Shown here in pieces: positions 7,487 through 14,455 of a DNA stretch of 17,534 bases. The stretch covers positions 1-17,534 of the forward strand of contig JBHPCZ010000070.1 of assembly GCA_042573625.1 (NCBI GenBank), read 5' to 3'. Both the position numbers and the translations under genes were made by a program. The notes below the pieces were generated by a model. It saw nothing but the letters and a program-made list of their open reading frames with translations. It was not told the DNA's origin and did no database searches. The stretch comes from JBHPCZ01 sp042573625. Its GTDB lineage: Bacteria; Desulfobacterota; Desulfobacteria; Desulfobacterales; UBA11574. The first letter of the stretch is position 1. Each line of letters opens with the position of its first letter.

Positions 7487-8425
7487 TTATACAAAAAGAG
7501 ATGTAACCGAATCGCCTTTATGGCTCCGGATAATCGCTTCTCCTACCAGTTTTGAAATCGTAAGCACCTTTATTTTATCACAGGATTCTGCCTTGCTGTT
7601 TAAAGGTATCGTGTCGGTTACAACAACGCTTTGTAACGGCGAACTGATAATCCGATCCACCGAAGGGCCGGACAACACGGCATGGGCACAACAGGCGTGA
7701 ACTTCCTTTGCGCCATTTTTCATGAGAGCGTTTGCAGCTTCGGTCAGCGTTCCCGCTGTATCCACCATGTCATCGAGAATCATGGCAGTTTTGTCGGTAA
7801 CATCGCCGATGACCGCCATGGCTTTGGCTTCGTTCGGCGTCGGTCTTCGCTTATCGATAATTGCAAGCCCGGCAGCCAGACGCTTTGCAAAGGCTCTTGC
7901 CCTTTCAACTCCCCCCGCATCCGGCGAAACGATAACGACATTATTGTCAAAATTCGTCTTGATATAATCTAAAAGAACCGGAGCGGCAAAAAGATTGTCC
8001 ACGGGAATATTAAAAAATCCCTGGATCTGTCCGGCATGCAAATCCATTGTAATAACGCGGTTCGCGCCGGCGACGGTCAGCAGATCTGCAACCAGCTTGG
8101 CGCTGATTGGAACGCGCGGTGCTACTTTTTTGTCCTGACGCGCATAACCGTAATAAGGGATGACCGCCGTAATTCTGTTTGCCGAAGCCCGCTTGAGTGC
8201 GTCAATCATCAAGAGCAATTCAACCAGGTTGTCGTTTACCGGTGCACAGGTTGACTGGACAACAAAAGCATCCCTTAATCTTACATTTTCATCGATTTCG
8301 ATCTGAATTTCTCCGTCACTGAATCTTTTCACTTTTTCTTCGGCAACGGGGAGGTTGAGATGATCACATATTTTTTGAGTCAATTCAGGGTTTGAATTTC
8401 CTGATAGAATTACAATGTCGTTCAT
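7487..8425 (-). CDS. prs: Ribose-phosphate pyrophosphokinase (PRPP synthetase)
   Basis: Prs makes PRPP from ribose 5-phosphate and ATP, feeding purine, pyrimidine, histidine, tryptophan and NAD synthesis. At 312 aa it has class I length. Visible motifs are SDGEIQIEIDENVR (36-49), RQDKK (96-100) of the ATP site, the metal/catalytic histidine in DLHAGQIQGFF (His130), VVSPDAGGVERA in the flexible-loop region, and the PRPP-binding loop DDMVDTAGT at 218-226. The ribosome-binding site is weak (AAAAG). tRNA-Gln and ispE lie upstream and rplY follows after 40 bp. Linkage of ispE, prs, rplY and pth is a widespread bacterial arrangement. Confidence 0.97.
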   Translation of the reverse strand: MNDIVILSGNSNPELTQKICDHLNLPVAEEKVKRFSDGEIQIEIDENVRLRDAFVVQSTCAPVNDNLVELLLMIDALKRASANRITAVIPYYGYARQDKKVAPRVPISAKLVADLLTVAGANRVITMDLHAGQIQGFFNIPVDNLFAAPVLLDYIKTNFDNNVVIVSPDAGGVERARAFAKRLAAGLAIIDKRRPTPNEAKAMAVIGDVTDKTAMILDDMVDTAGTLTEAANALMKNGAKEVHACCAHAVLSGPSVDRIISSPLQSVVVTDTIPLNSKAESCDKIKVLTISKLVGEAIIRSHKGDSVTSLFV

Positions 8426-8519
8426 TCTTTTATACTTTGCAATATTTCCATATTTCCATGAAGTTATTAATAAAACTGGGCTGTTGGATCCCTGTGATCG
8501 TTATGGCTCTAACCGAATT

Positions 8520-8594
8520 TGGCTGGGGCGGGAGGATTCGAACCTCCGAATGCAGGAACCAAAATCCTGTGTCTTGCCACTTGACGACGCCCCA
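8520..8594 (-). tRNA. tRNA-Gln (anticodon UUG)
   Basis: Read on the minus strand, the acceptor TGGGGCG pairs perfectly with CGCCCCA, followed by discriminator G and an encoded CCA. The anticodon stem CAGGA/TCCTG holds the loop TTTTGGT with anticodon TTG, decoding CAA and, by wobble, CAG. The T arm is GGAGG-TTCGAAT-CCTCC. The length is 75 nt including CCA. It lies between ispE and prs in the same direction and was probably processed out of their common transcript. Confidence 0.97.
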
Positions 8595-8661
8595 TGATAA
8601 AAAGCTTGGAAAAGCGCTTTTAAAGCGTCAAAACCTTTGCGATAATACAAAACAGCCATTT

Positions 8662-9501
8662 TCAAACGATCATATCCACAAGAAACAATCGCCAGTTCTT
8701 ATTTTGATCAATAGCGTGTTTTGCGCCAAGGGCTTTATCATCATCAGAAAAAAGACCGAATACGGTAGATCCGCTTCCTGACATGAGAGCCCCCTCAGCC
8801 CCGTGACTTAAAAGCGCTTCTTTTGCCGAAAATATTTCAGGGTACTTTGATTCAACAGCACTTTCAAGATCATTGCACAGATGATATCCAACATCAAAAG
8901 CGTGATTGTTCAAAAGAAACTGTCTAAGTTTTTTTTTACATTTTGTCAATCCTAAATTAAGGTTTTTGTAAACCTCTGCTGTTGAAATGCCGAATCCGGG
9001 GTAAATGAGTAACGTCTTGTATTTTAAAAGGCCTTTGTAGGTTTGGAGATTGTCGCCAATACCGGAAGCGATGGCCGGCTTATTAAAAATAAAAAAGGGG
9101 ATATCCGACCCGATCGAGAGTCCCATGGATACCAGTTGATCACGGGAAAACGGGTACCCGTAGTGACGATTTAATCCTAAAAAAACAGCGGCGGCATTGC
9201 TGCTGCCGCCGCCAAGACCCGCAGCAACCGGGATCTGTTTTTCAATGGAAATTTCTACACCTTCATTTCGCTTCAGGGTTTTAAAAAAAAGAAGGGCTGC
9301 GCGATAGGCAAGATTTGTTTCGTCTTCCGGAACGTTGGCGTCAGCGCAGGCGACAGATATCTTCCCGGTACCCAATTCCAGAGAGATCGTGTCGTACAGC
9401 TCGACACAGCACATCAGGCTAACCAGATCGTGATAGCCGTCCGGTCGTTTTCCGGTTACATGTAAAAACAGGTTTATCTTGGCAGGAGAAAGAATCTTCA
9501 T
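8662..9501 (-). CDS. ispE: 4-diphosphocytidyl-2-C-methyl-D-erythritol kinase
   Basis: IspE phosphorylates CDP-methylerythritol in the MEP pathway for isoprenoid precursors. It is a GHMP-fold kinase. Landmarks are SPAKINLFLHV with catalytic Lys8, RPDGYHDLVS, the glycine-rich ATP loop GLGGGSSNAAA at 95-105, SIGSDIPFF with catalytic Asp133, and the C-terminal GSGSTVFG motif. The 279 aa are normal. The start has no strong ribosome-binding site, but the AKIN motif fixes the N-terminus within a few residues. It begins 30 bp after the degP stop, and tRNA-Gln follows 67 bp later. Confidence 0.96.
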   Translation of the reverse strand: MKILSPAKINLFLHVTGKRPDGYHDLVSLMCCVELYDTISLELGTGKISVACADANVPEDETNLAYRAALLFFKTLKRNEGVEISIEKQIPVAAGLGGGSSNAAAVFLGLNRHYGYPFSRDQLVSMGLSIGSDIPFFIFNKPAIASGIGDNLQTYKGLLKYKTLLIYPGFGISTAEVYKNLNLGLTKCKKKLRQFLLNNHAFDVGYHLCNDLESAVESKYPEIFSAKEALLSHGAEGALMSGSGSTVFGLFSDDDKALGAKHAIDQNKNWRLFLVDMIV

Positions 9502-9531
9502 GGATCAAAAGATGTCATTTCCAAATAGACA

Positions 9532-10995
9532 CTACTTGGTCAGCCGTATGACCAGGAACCCGACATTGGCGCGCCGCAGGAACAGATGGATGGATTCACC
9601 TTTATCAATATCCTTTATCGCCTTTGTATAGTCTTCCACGGTCTTTATTGGGTTGTGGTTGATTTCCTTTATAATATCGCCGGTTAAAACACCTGCTTCC
9701 GCGCCCTTGCTTCCCTGCTTCGCGGCAACCACGACAACCCCTTCGGTTTCTGTTGTGTTGTAACGAGACGCTATTTCCGGCGTTAATGTTGCAACCCGTA
9801 GCCCGAGTTGTTCCTCTTTTGTTGTTTTGGATTTTTTAGCGTAAAGGCTGGCGTCATCTCTTTTTGCGATTTGAACTTTAAACGTCTTTTCTTTGCCGTT
9901 TCGCAAACCCTTTATTTCGACGGTTTCTCCAACCCCGATATTCGCGATCATACTGGTAAGGTCCCGGATGGTTTCCACCTTGGTCCCGTTAACCTCGGAA
10001 ATAACATCCCTGGGTTTGATTCCTGCCTTATCCGCGGGGTCGCCGGGGAAAACCTCCGTAACCAGCACACCTTTTCCGTTCTCTATCCCATAATACTCTG
10101 CGAGCTCACGTGTAAGGTTCTGAATACCGACGCCGAGCCATCCACGGGTAACCTCCCCGCTGTTTTTCAACTGATCAATAATGCCTTTTGCCAAATTAAT
10201 GGGAATTGCGAATCCTATTCCCTGTCCGCTGGCTACGATGGCAGTGTTTATGCCCACCACCTCACCTTTCATGCTGATTAAAGGCCCCCCGCTGTTACCG
10301 GGGTTGATCGAGGCATCGGTTTGTATGAAGTCGTCATAGGGCCCTGAGCCGATGACACGTCCTTTGGCGCTGACAATTCCGGCGGTTACGGTGTGTTCCA
10401 GACCAAAAGGATTGCCGATGGCCACCACCCATTGACCCACTTTCAGCGCGTCTGAATCTCCAAAGTTTACAATCGGAAGATTGTGATCCGGCTCGATTTT
10501 GATCAGCGCGAGATCCGTGTTGGCGTCACGCCCCACTATCTCGGCGTCGAACTCTTTTTCATCTTTCAGAATAACTCTGATTTTGTCTGCGTTTTCAACA
10601 ACATGATTGTTTGTAACAATATAGCCGTCTTTATCGATGATAAATCCCGATCCAAGGCTTTTCTGTTTAAAGTCCTGTTGTCTGTCTTCACCAAAAAACC
10701 GGTCAAAAAAGTCCTGCATTGGGTCGTCTTTACCAAAAGGGCCTCTTTGAAAATGGCGGAACACGCGGCCGCCGCCTTTGATGATTTTAACCGTACTAAT
10801 ATTTACCACGGCCGGACTGATCATCTCGGCAAGGGTGCTGAAGCTATATGGTAACGTCTTCATCGCCTTCGATTTTGCATAAACAGCCGGGCTTGAAGTT
10901 AAGCCTGATATGGTTAGCAATCCAATCGCCAGAAATATCAGGGCAAAAAAGACGTTCCGTTTTGTTTTCCTGTTCGCATGCTTTTTGCTTTCCAT
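9532..10995 (-). CDS. degP: Periplasmic DegP/HtrA (Do-family) serine protease
   Basis: This is an envelope quality-control protease and chaperone. A signal peptide is clear: basic residues to 13, a hydrophobic stretch at about 14-34, and a likely cleavage after VYA at residue 40. The trypsin-like domain carries the triad His131 (TNNHVVE), Asp161 (NTDLALIKI) and Ser235 (NPGNSGGPL). PDZ1 spans about 275-365, with RGWLGVGIQ at its start; PDZ2 spans about 390-487. The length, 487 aa, fits the two-PDZ class. AAAAGGAG precedes the ATG at good spacing. DegQ or MucD are alternative names within the same family. No heat-shock or RpoE promoter was convincing upstream. ispE begins 30 bp downstream. Confidence 0.95.
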   Translation of the reverse strand: MESKKHANRKTKRNVFFALIFLAIGLLTISGLTSSPAVYAKSKAMKTLPYSFSTLAEMISPAVVNISTVKIIKGGGRVFRHFQRGPFGKDDPMQDFFDRFFGEDRQQDFKQKSLGSGFIIDKDGYIVTNNHVVENADKIRVILKDEKEFDAEIVGRDANTDLALIKIEPDHNLPIVNFGDSDALKVGQWVVAIGNPFGLEHTVTAGIVSAKGRVIGSGPYDDFIQTDASINPGNSGGPLISMKGEVVGINTAIVASGQGIGFAIPINLAKGIIDQLKNSGEVTRGWLGVGIQNLTRELAEYYGIENGKGVLVTEVFPGDPADKAGIKPRDVISEVNGTKVETIRDLTSMIANIGVGETVEIKGLRNGKEKTFKVQIAKRDDASLYAKKSKTTKEEQLGLRVATLTPEIASRYNTTETEGVVVVAAKQGSKGAEAGVLTGDIIKEINHNPIKTVEDYTKAIKDIDKGESIHLFLRRANVGFLVIRLTK

Positions 10996-11190
10996 TGGAA
11001 TACTCCTTTTAGCAAACGGTTTTGCTGTCGCTCAATCTTTACATTCGGGAGGGTATAATGGCATATCGTGTGTTATCAGGGAGGGGTTGCGTGTTGGATT
11101 TTGCTGGCTGTAGCGGAAAAAGCGAGCCTCAATGAAACAGCCGTTGCATTTAATAGGCAAGCGACTTCATAGGGCAAACTGCATTTCTCC

Positions 11191-11209
11191 GTCCCGATGA
11201 AATCGGGAC
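11191..11209. repeat. Perfect 8-bp inverted repeat, 3-base loop
   Basis: GTCCCGAT at 11191-11198 and ATCGGGAC at 11202-11209 are exact reverse complements around GAA. There is no T tract on either side, so a simple terminator is unlikely. It may be a dispersed palindromic unit. Confidence 0.5.
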
Positions 11210-11280
11210 TGCGGGGTTGTCGAGCGAATCTAAAATAACCCCTGATTCCGTACTATCAAGAATTTCAACTCGAAACGCTT

Positions 11281-11302
11281 AACCCGCACGTCACAGCGGG
11301 TT
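11281..11302. repeat. 7-bp inverted repeat after the DUF1844 gene
   Basis: AACCCGC pairs with GCGGGTT across an eight-base loop, about 100 bp past the DUF1844 stop codon. It could stabilise or end that transcript, but poly-T is lacking. Confidence 0.35.
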
Positions 11303-11401
11303 CCCCCAACATCCCATATGGGTTTCATGAGCGGATGACATTCAAAATCAATTCTGTTTTCCGCTTTTAGAAATTCCGTGACTCAAATTTTAGACGATCC
11401 T

Positions 11402-11812
11402 TTATCCCTTTTCTTTGACATAGATTATTCTCAGATCATAAAGTATACTTTTCAGCATGGTCTCTTCATCATCGGTTAAATTCCCGCGTGTCTTTTCCTC
11501 CAACATTCCCAGGATATCTATTGTCTGTTTCGCAAATGGCAAATTCTTGGCCTTTTTCCCGGTTGAAGGGTCTTCTATTGCGCCGAGATGGACAAGAACG
11601 GAGGTGTTCAGCGAAAATATAAAGGTTGGAAAATTAATTTCCGGCAACGGAAAGTCTTCTTGAGCCTCCTCAGGCCCGGCAGTCTCTTCTGAAGCCGGTT
11701 CTTTCGGCTCCTCGCTTGAAGGTTTTTCCTGATCCTCTTTTTCTTCGACGTCCTGAGTCTCCTCAGAGAACATTCTCCGGTCTTTAATTACGAAATCTTT
11801 TTTTTCCGGCAT
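11402..11812 (-). CDS. DUF1844 domain protein
   Basis: This small soluble protein of unknown function has 136 aa. The DUF1844 domain is at about residues 58-133: PEINFPTFIFSLNTSVLVHLG, then a conserved loop DPSTGKKAKNLPFAKQTIDILGML and a final helix ILYDLRIIYV. The first 55 residues are a low-complexity linker dominated by Glu, Pro and Ser and are probably disordered. No signal peptide or membrane segment is seen. AGGAG lies about nine bases before the ATG. A very good promoter lies just upstream, so the gene is probably its own unit. Members of this family are typical of Desulfobacterota and some other phyla, but I know of no assigned activity. Confidence 0.88.
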   Translation of the reverse strand: MPEKKDFVIKDRRMFSEETQDVEEKEDQEKPSSEEPKEPASEETAGPEEAQEDFPLPEINFPTFIFSLNTSVLVHLGAIEDPSTGKKAKNLPFAKQTIDILGMLEEKTRGNLTDDEETMLKSILYDLRIIYVKEKG

Positions 11813-11872
11813 GACGGATCTCTCCTATATTTTCCGAATTAAAATGGTGCACAAACACAGACTTTACCAACA

Positions 11873-11900
11873 ATTATATATCTAAAGGAAGGAAAGTCAA
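11873..11900 (-). promoter_or_regulatory. Sigma-70 promoter for the DUF1844 gene
   Basis: On the minus strand TTGACT (11900-11895) and a perfect TATAAT (11878-11873) are separated by 16 bases. The implied start near 11866 gives a leader of roughly 54 nt to the ATG at 11812. Confidence 0.75.
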
Positions 11901-12289
11901 TGTAACCATCCGCGCATCCTGCAATAATAGCGTTCAACAGAAATTAACCGTAATGCAGAGTGCAATCTGTGTGGTCACACAACATATATAGAATATCAAG
12001 AAAAAACAATATAGTAAAGATTTTAAATTTGAGTTCCCTGCTGGTTGCTGGAGGAATGAATACCGCGTTGTTCACCCCTTGAGAACTTGATGGTTTTTGT
12101 GATAAAGAAGATGATTAACGAGCGACCCTTTTTATTTAGTCCTTGAAAGACTGGTCCTATGGGCCTGGATTCTTTACAAAATATTTAGGTCGGTTCTGAA
12201 TGCCGTGTAAAAGGTTTATTCCGTGCGAAACCCGGGTTAAGCGGGCGGAATCCGGGAATGTGGCCAGCCTAAACCGGATTATTTCACGC

Positions 12290-12401
12290 GCCTGATGCGT
12301 TCATTTGCATGGCATTCAGGGGCGCTGCTGTTATGCTACCGCAAGCCCCTGATAACGGAGACGCCGCAGGAGTCATGCAGAAGGTAATGGGCGCATCAGG
12401 C
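12290..12401. ncRNA. Candidate structured RNA or palindromic repeat, copy 1
   Basis: A closing stem GCCTGATGCG (12290-12299) / CGCATCAGGC (12392-12401) is perfect over 10 bp. Inside it, TGCATG (12306-12311) pairs with CATGCA (12374-12379), and TCAGGGGC (12316-12323) pairs with GCCCCTGA (12345-12352). The loop base run GTTAT (12330-12334) is complementary to ATAAC (12352-12356), allowing a pseudoknot. The core recurs at 15463-15560. Which strand is transcribed, if either, is unknown. It could be a non-coding RNA or a palindromic mobile repeat. Confidence 0.5.
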
Positions 12402-12488
12402 AGCGCCCAAAGGGTGAAAAATTTTCAGTTCTAGAAGAATAAGGTTAGCGTACAAAGTGTGCCTTAGCAAGAATATCTATTATTTAAC

Positions 12489-12516
12489 TTAACATTTTGA
12501 TTTGATGATATATTAT
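12489..12516 (+). promoter_or_regulatory. Candidate sigma-70 promoter for the PilZ gene
   Basis: TTAACA (12489-12494) and TATTAT (12511-12516) are spaced by 16 bases, about 70 bp before the start codon. The surrounding sequence is AT-rich, so chance matches are possible. Confidence 0.45.
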
Positions 12517-12587
12517 AGGTTTTCTGAAAAATTTTAATGAAATATTCGGGCTAAAGGAAGTTTTGCCGGAAAATGTGAGAGGGTCCA

Positions 12588-12923
12588 ATGAAAGACACAA
12601 AATATGCAGGCTCAGAGAGAAGATCTTACTTCAGGATTCTATATAAACCCGCAAAAAGACCCAAGTTGTCCGTTGACAAAAACGAGTTCGAGATCGCAGA
12701 TATTTCCGAAGGCGGTATTCGATTTATTAATGCGAGAGAAGTCGATTTAGGGAAACAGATACGGGGAACAGCAATATTTTTGATGGGTGAATCCGTCGAT
12801 ATTGAAGGCGACATCGTCTGGAAGCAAGATGGTGAAATTGGTCTGTTGCTCAAATCTTTTATACCGCTTGCCTTGATGGAAAAAGAGAAACAGTTTGTTA
12901 TTTTGAGTGAGAATTCGGGGTGA
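12588..12923 (+). CDS. PilZ domain protein (predicted c-di-GMP binding)
   Basis: This is a stand-alone PilZ protein of 111 aa. Both halves of the c-di-GMP binding signature are present: RxxxR as R12-S-Y-F-R16 and DxSxxG as D38-I-S-E-G-G43. The rest fits the six-stranded PilZ barrel, with GKQIRGTAIF and GDIVWKQDGEIGLLL. No other domain, signal peptide or membrane segment is visible. The ribosome-binding site (GAGAGG) is moderate. The gene stands alone and points toward the convergent M48 protease gene. It probably relays a c-di-GMP signal to motility, adhesion or exopolysaccharide, but no partner is encoded next to it. Confidence 0.87.
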   Translation: MKDTKYAGSERRSYFRILYKPAKRPKLSVDKNEFEIADISEGGIRFINAREVDLGKQIRGTAIFLMGESVDIEGDIVWKQDGEIGLLLKSFIPLALMEKEKQFVILSENSG

Positions 12924-12951
12924 AAATTAGGATGTTATTTCTCACCGGTAT

Positions 12952-12956
12952 GTTTC
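12952..12956. repeat. Target site duplication, left copy
   Basis: GTTTC directly abuts the left terminus GAGACC of the MITE-like element. The identical GTTTC abuts the right terminus at 13173-13177. Confidence 0.65.
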
Positions 12957-13172
12957 GAGACCTTTGTAAAATGCTCAATTTTGCCTGCCCAGTTAAATCC
13001 GTATTTAACATTTTACCGGGGTTCAAGGCCAAGGAAGACGAAAATTTTAACCACCCCAGAGAAATAAGCTTCGCATTTCACAGGGCAGGCAGGAATACAT
13101 GGAGTATTTCGAGGATTAAAATTTGAGTCTGACACAGAAATTGAGCAAAAGGGGGCGTTTTTCAAAGGTCTC
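12957..13172. mobile_element. 216-bp MITE-like element with terminal inverted repeats
   Basis: The left end GAGACCTTTGTAAAA and the reverse complement of the right end, GAGACCTTTGAAAAA, match at 14 of 15 positions. The ends are flanked by GTTTC direct repeats, as left by a cut-and-paste transposase. The interior has no transposase and only a short spurious frame. A further pair, GCCTGCCC near 12983 and GGGCAGGC near 13083, adds internal structure. The left 54 bp recur at 17481-17534 with two mismatches, and the right end recurs at 3920-3944. It lies between convergent pilZ and M48 genes and supplies the stop codon of the latter. The parent insertion-sequence family cannot be named from this window. 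Confidence 0.78.
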
Positions 13173-13995
13173 GTTTCTTTTCCGTGATAGTCGACGATAA
13201 TTTCCGGAGTGATTTTTCAGCAAATCCTTTTGAGCGGCTGTAGCTTATTAAATGTGCAATCCGTTTTAGACTTTCCGGATGGGTCGAAAAATAGTGCTTC
13301 ATGCGGCTGGTTTTTTTATCCACGCTCAGTTTTTTAAAAAAATCAGTCGCACCACCCACGTGGCCGTAGCAACGGTTCAACACTTCCAGGGCAAACTCAT
13401 CCGCGTGGCTTTCCTGGTTTCTGGAAAACCCCATTTCAGTTATATTCAATGATTGCGCCAGTAGATTCCCGATGTTGCTTTCCGCGCCGAACAGTGTGGT
13501 CGAAATCATTATGAATACCAGGGCACGCCCCAGCCCTCTGAGGTGATCTCTGTTGGAATAATGTCCGATTTCATGGGCCAGGACAAAAGCCAATTCATTT
13601 TCGGATTCCATTTTTTCCAACAGACCCGAGAAAACGATGATGTTTCCGCCGGGCAACGCAACGGCATTAACCACAGGGCTGTCATTCAGATGCACGGTTA
13701 ATTTATAAGGCAATTTTGCGCTTTGCTCCTGTATCTTGTCCAGCAGCATCTGAACGGTTTTCGTTTTTTCAGGGGAAGTATCCGAACCGGCCATTGAATT
13801 TAAAAAGACCCCCCCTATTTTCTGTTCGATTTCCGGGGATAAGCGGGGAACAATAAAATCGACGGCAAGGCCCAGAAGAAGGTATATTCCAACAATAATG
13901 CCGGCTACTGCCGATAGAAGAACGAAAAAATCCCGCAGCGGCGATGCCGGCGTGACGTTTACGTTGGTTTCTGGCATCCTGGCCGTGTACTTCAT
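13162..13995 (-). CDS. M48-family membrane-anchored zinc metalloprotease
   Basis: This 277-aa protein has one membrane helix at about residues 22-49 and then a gluzincin domain. The zinc motif is HEIGH at 141-145, and the third ligand is probably Glu195 in SRNQESHADE, with the conserved Asp199. MEVNAVALPGG-type sequence is visible as VVNAVALPGGNIIVFSGLL. It resembles the HtpX/BepA/LoiP group of envelope proteases; the short length and single helix argue against HtpX proper. The start is one base after the stop of the upstream YbjQ gene, implying translational coupling. The last residues RDL and the stop are encoded by the MITE end; without the insertion the protein would end in HTGEK. The active site is unaffected. 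Confidence 0.88.
   Translation of the reverse strand: MKYTARMPETNVNVTPASPLRDFFVLLSAVAGIIVGIYLLLGLAVDFIVPRLSPEIEQKIGGVFLNSMAGSDTSPEKTKTVQMLLDKIQEQSAKLPYKLTVHLNDSPVVNAVALPGGNIIVFSGLLEKMESENELAFVLAHEIGHYSNRDHLRGLGRALVFIMISTTLFGAESNIGNLLAQSLNITEMGFSRNQESHADEFALEVLNRCYGHVGGATDFFKKLSVDKKTSRMKHYFSTHPESLKRIAHLISYSRSKGFAEKSLRKLSSTITEKKRDL
13173..13177. repeat. Target site duplication, right copy
   Basis: GTTTC immediately follows the right terminus GGTCTC of the MITE-like element and matches 12952-12956 exactly. It lies within the last codons of the M48 gene. Confidence 0.65.
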
Positions 13996-13996
13996 G

Positions 13997-14443
13997 TTAT
14001 TTCTCTATAAAAAGGGCGGTCCCGTATGCGATGGCTTCAAGACACCCCACACCTTTCTTGTGTGCATTTTTCCCGATGGTCGAGGTTTCTATCCGGACGT
14101 TTACGATCATGGCTGAATCGGGGGCCATTTCTTTCATCCGGAGAAGTGCTTCCCGTCGTGCCCGGTCAACCAGGGTTTCGTAAGATTTGACGGTACCGCC
14201 AAAGATGTTTCGCAACCCGGCAAGTATTCGCTTGAAATAATCTATGGAAATAACCACACTCCCATAAACAAGTTTTGCTTGTTGAACCTTTGCATCATCT
14301 ACATCGACATTTTTAACGGTGATCGCCGGAAGGTGGAGATACGTTTTTTCTCTTTGTTCTATGGATCTGTAATGCTGCTTCTCCGCCCAGGTGCCGCCGA
14401 AATATCCAATGGCGATCAAGCTGATAAGGATAATGAAATCCAT
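13997..14443 (-). CDS. Membrane-anchored YbjQ-family protein
   Basis: A single hydrophobic segment at residues 2-19 is followed by a basic/acidic linker and a YbjQ_1 (UPF0145, PF01906) domain at about 38-147. Typical sequence is VYGSVVISIDYFKRILAGLRNIFGG, then a helix with repeated arginines, AMIVNVRIETS and the terminal AIAYGTALFIEK. YbjQ proteins form pentamers of unknown function and are sometimes called heavy-metal-binding, though no metal site is evident. AAAGGAG precedes the ATG. It starts 12 bp after the zinc-ribbon paralog and ends one base before the protease start, so it is the middle gene of a tight operon. Confidence 0.82.
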   Translation of the reverse strand: MDFIILISLIAIGYFGGTWAEKQHYRSIEQREKTYLHLPAITVKNVDVDDAKVQQAKLVYGSVVISIDYFKRILAGLRNIFGGTVKSYETLVDRARREALLRMKEMAPDSAMIVNVRIETSTIGKNAHKKGVGCLEAIAYGTALFIEK

Positions 14444-14455
14444 GGTGTTCTCCTT

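Larger units (their letters stand above)
10996..11401. other. Gene-free stretch between the DUF1844 gene and degP
   Basis: No credible coding frame is present in these 406 bases. Several hairpins are visible: GGGGTT with AACCCC near 11213-11242, GTCCCGAT with ATCGGGAC at 11191-11209, and AACCCGC with GCGGGTT at 11281-11302. The region should hold the degP promoter and the 3' end of the DUF1844 transcript, both on the minus strand, but none of the hairpins has a downstream T tract in that direction. Confidence 0.5.
11813..12587. other. Gene-free stretch between divergent DUF1844 and pilZ genes
   Basis: These 775 bases contain no supported gene. They hold the DUF1844 promoter (11873-11900), a segment at about 12130-12168 that resembles 16630-16668, a strongly structured element at 12290-12401, and a candidate pilZ promoter at 12489-12516. 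The length and density of structure make this the most likely place for an unannotated RNA in the left part of the accessory region. Confidence 0.5.

Noticed and set aside
8392..8781. A 129-codon plus-strand open frame
   Set aside because: It runs antisense through tRNA-Gln and the ends of prs and ispE and has no domain; it is a shadow frame.
10996..11110. Heat-shock or envelope-stress promoter for degP
   Set aside because: No convincing sigma-32 or sigma-E type hexamer pair with proper spacing was found on the minus strand.
12290..12401. Integron attC site or c-di-GMP riboswitch for pilZ
   Set aside because: The RYYYAAC/GTTRRRY boxes of attC are not placed at the ends, no integrase is present, and no c-di-GMP riboswitch consensus is met. 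The element is 180 bp from pilZ.
12920..13126. A 68-codon frame overlapping the pilZ stop codon
   Set aside because: It starts with GTG and most of it is the interior of the MITE-like repeat. The overlap with pilZ looks like coupling but arises from the insertion.
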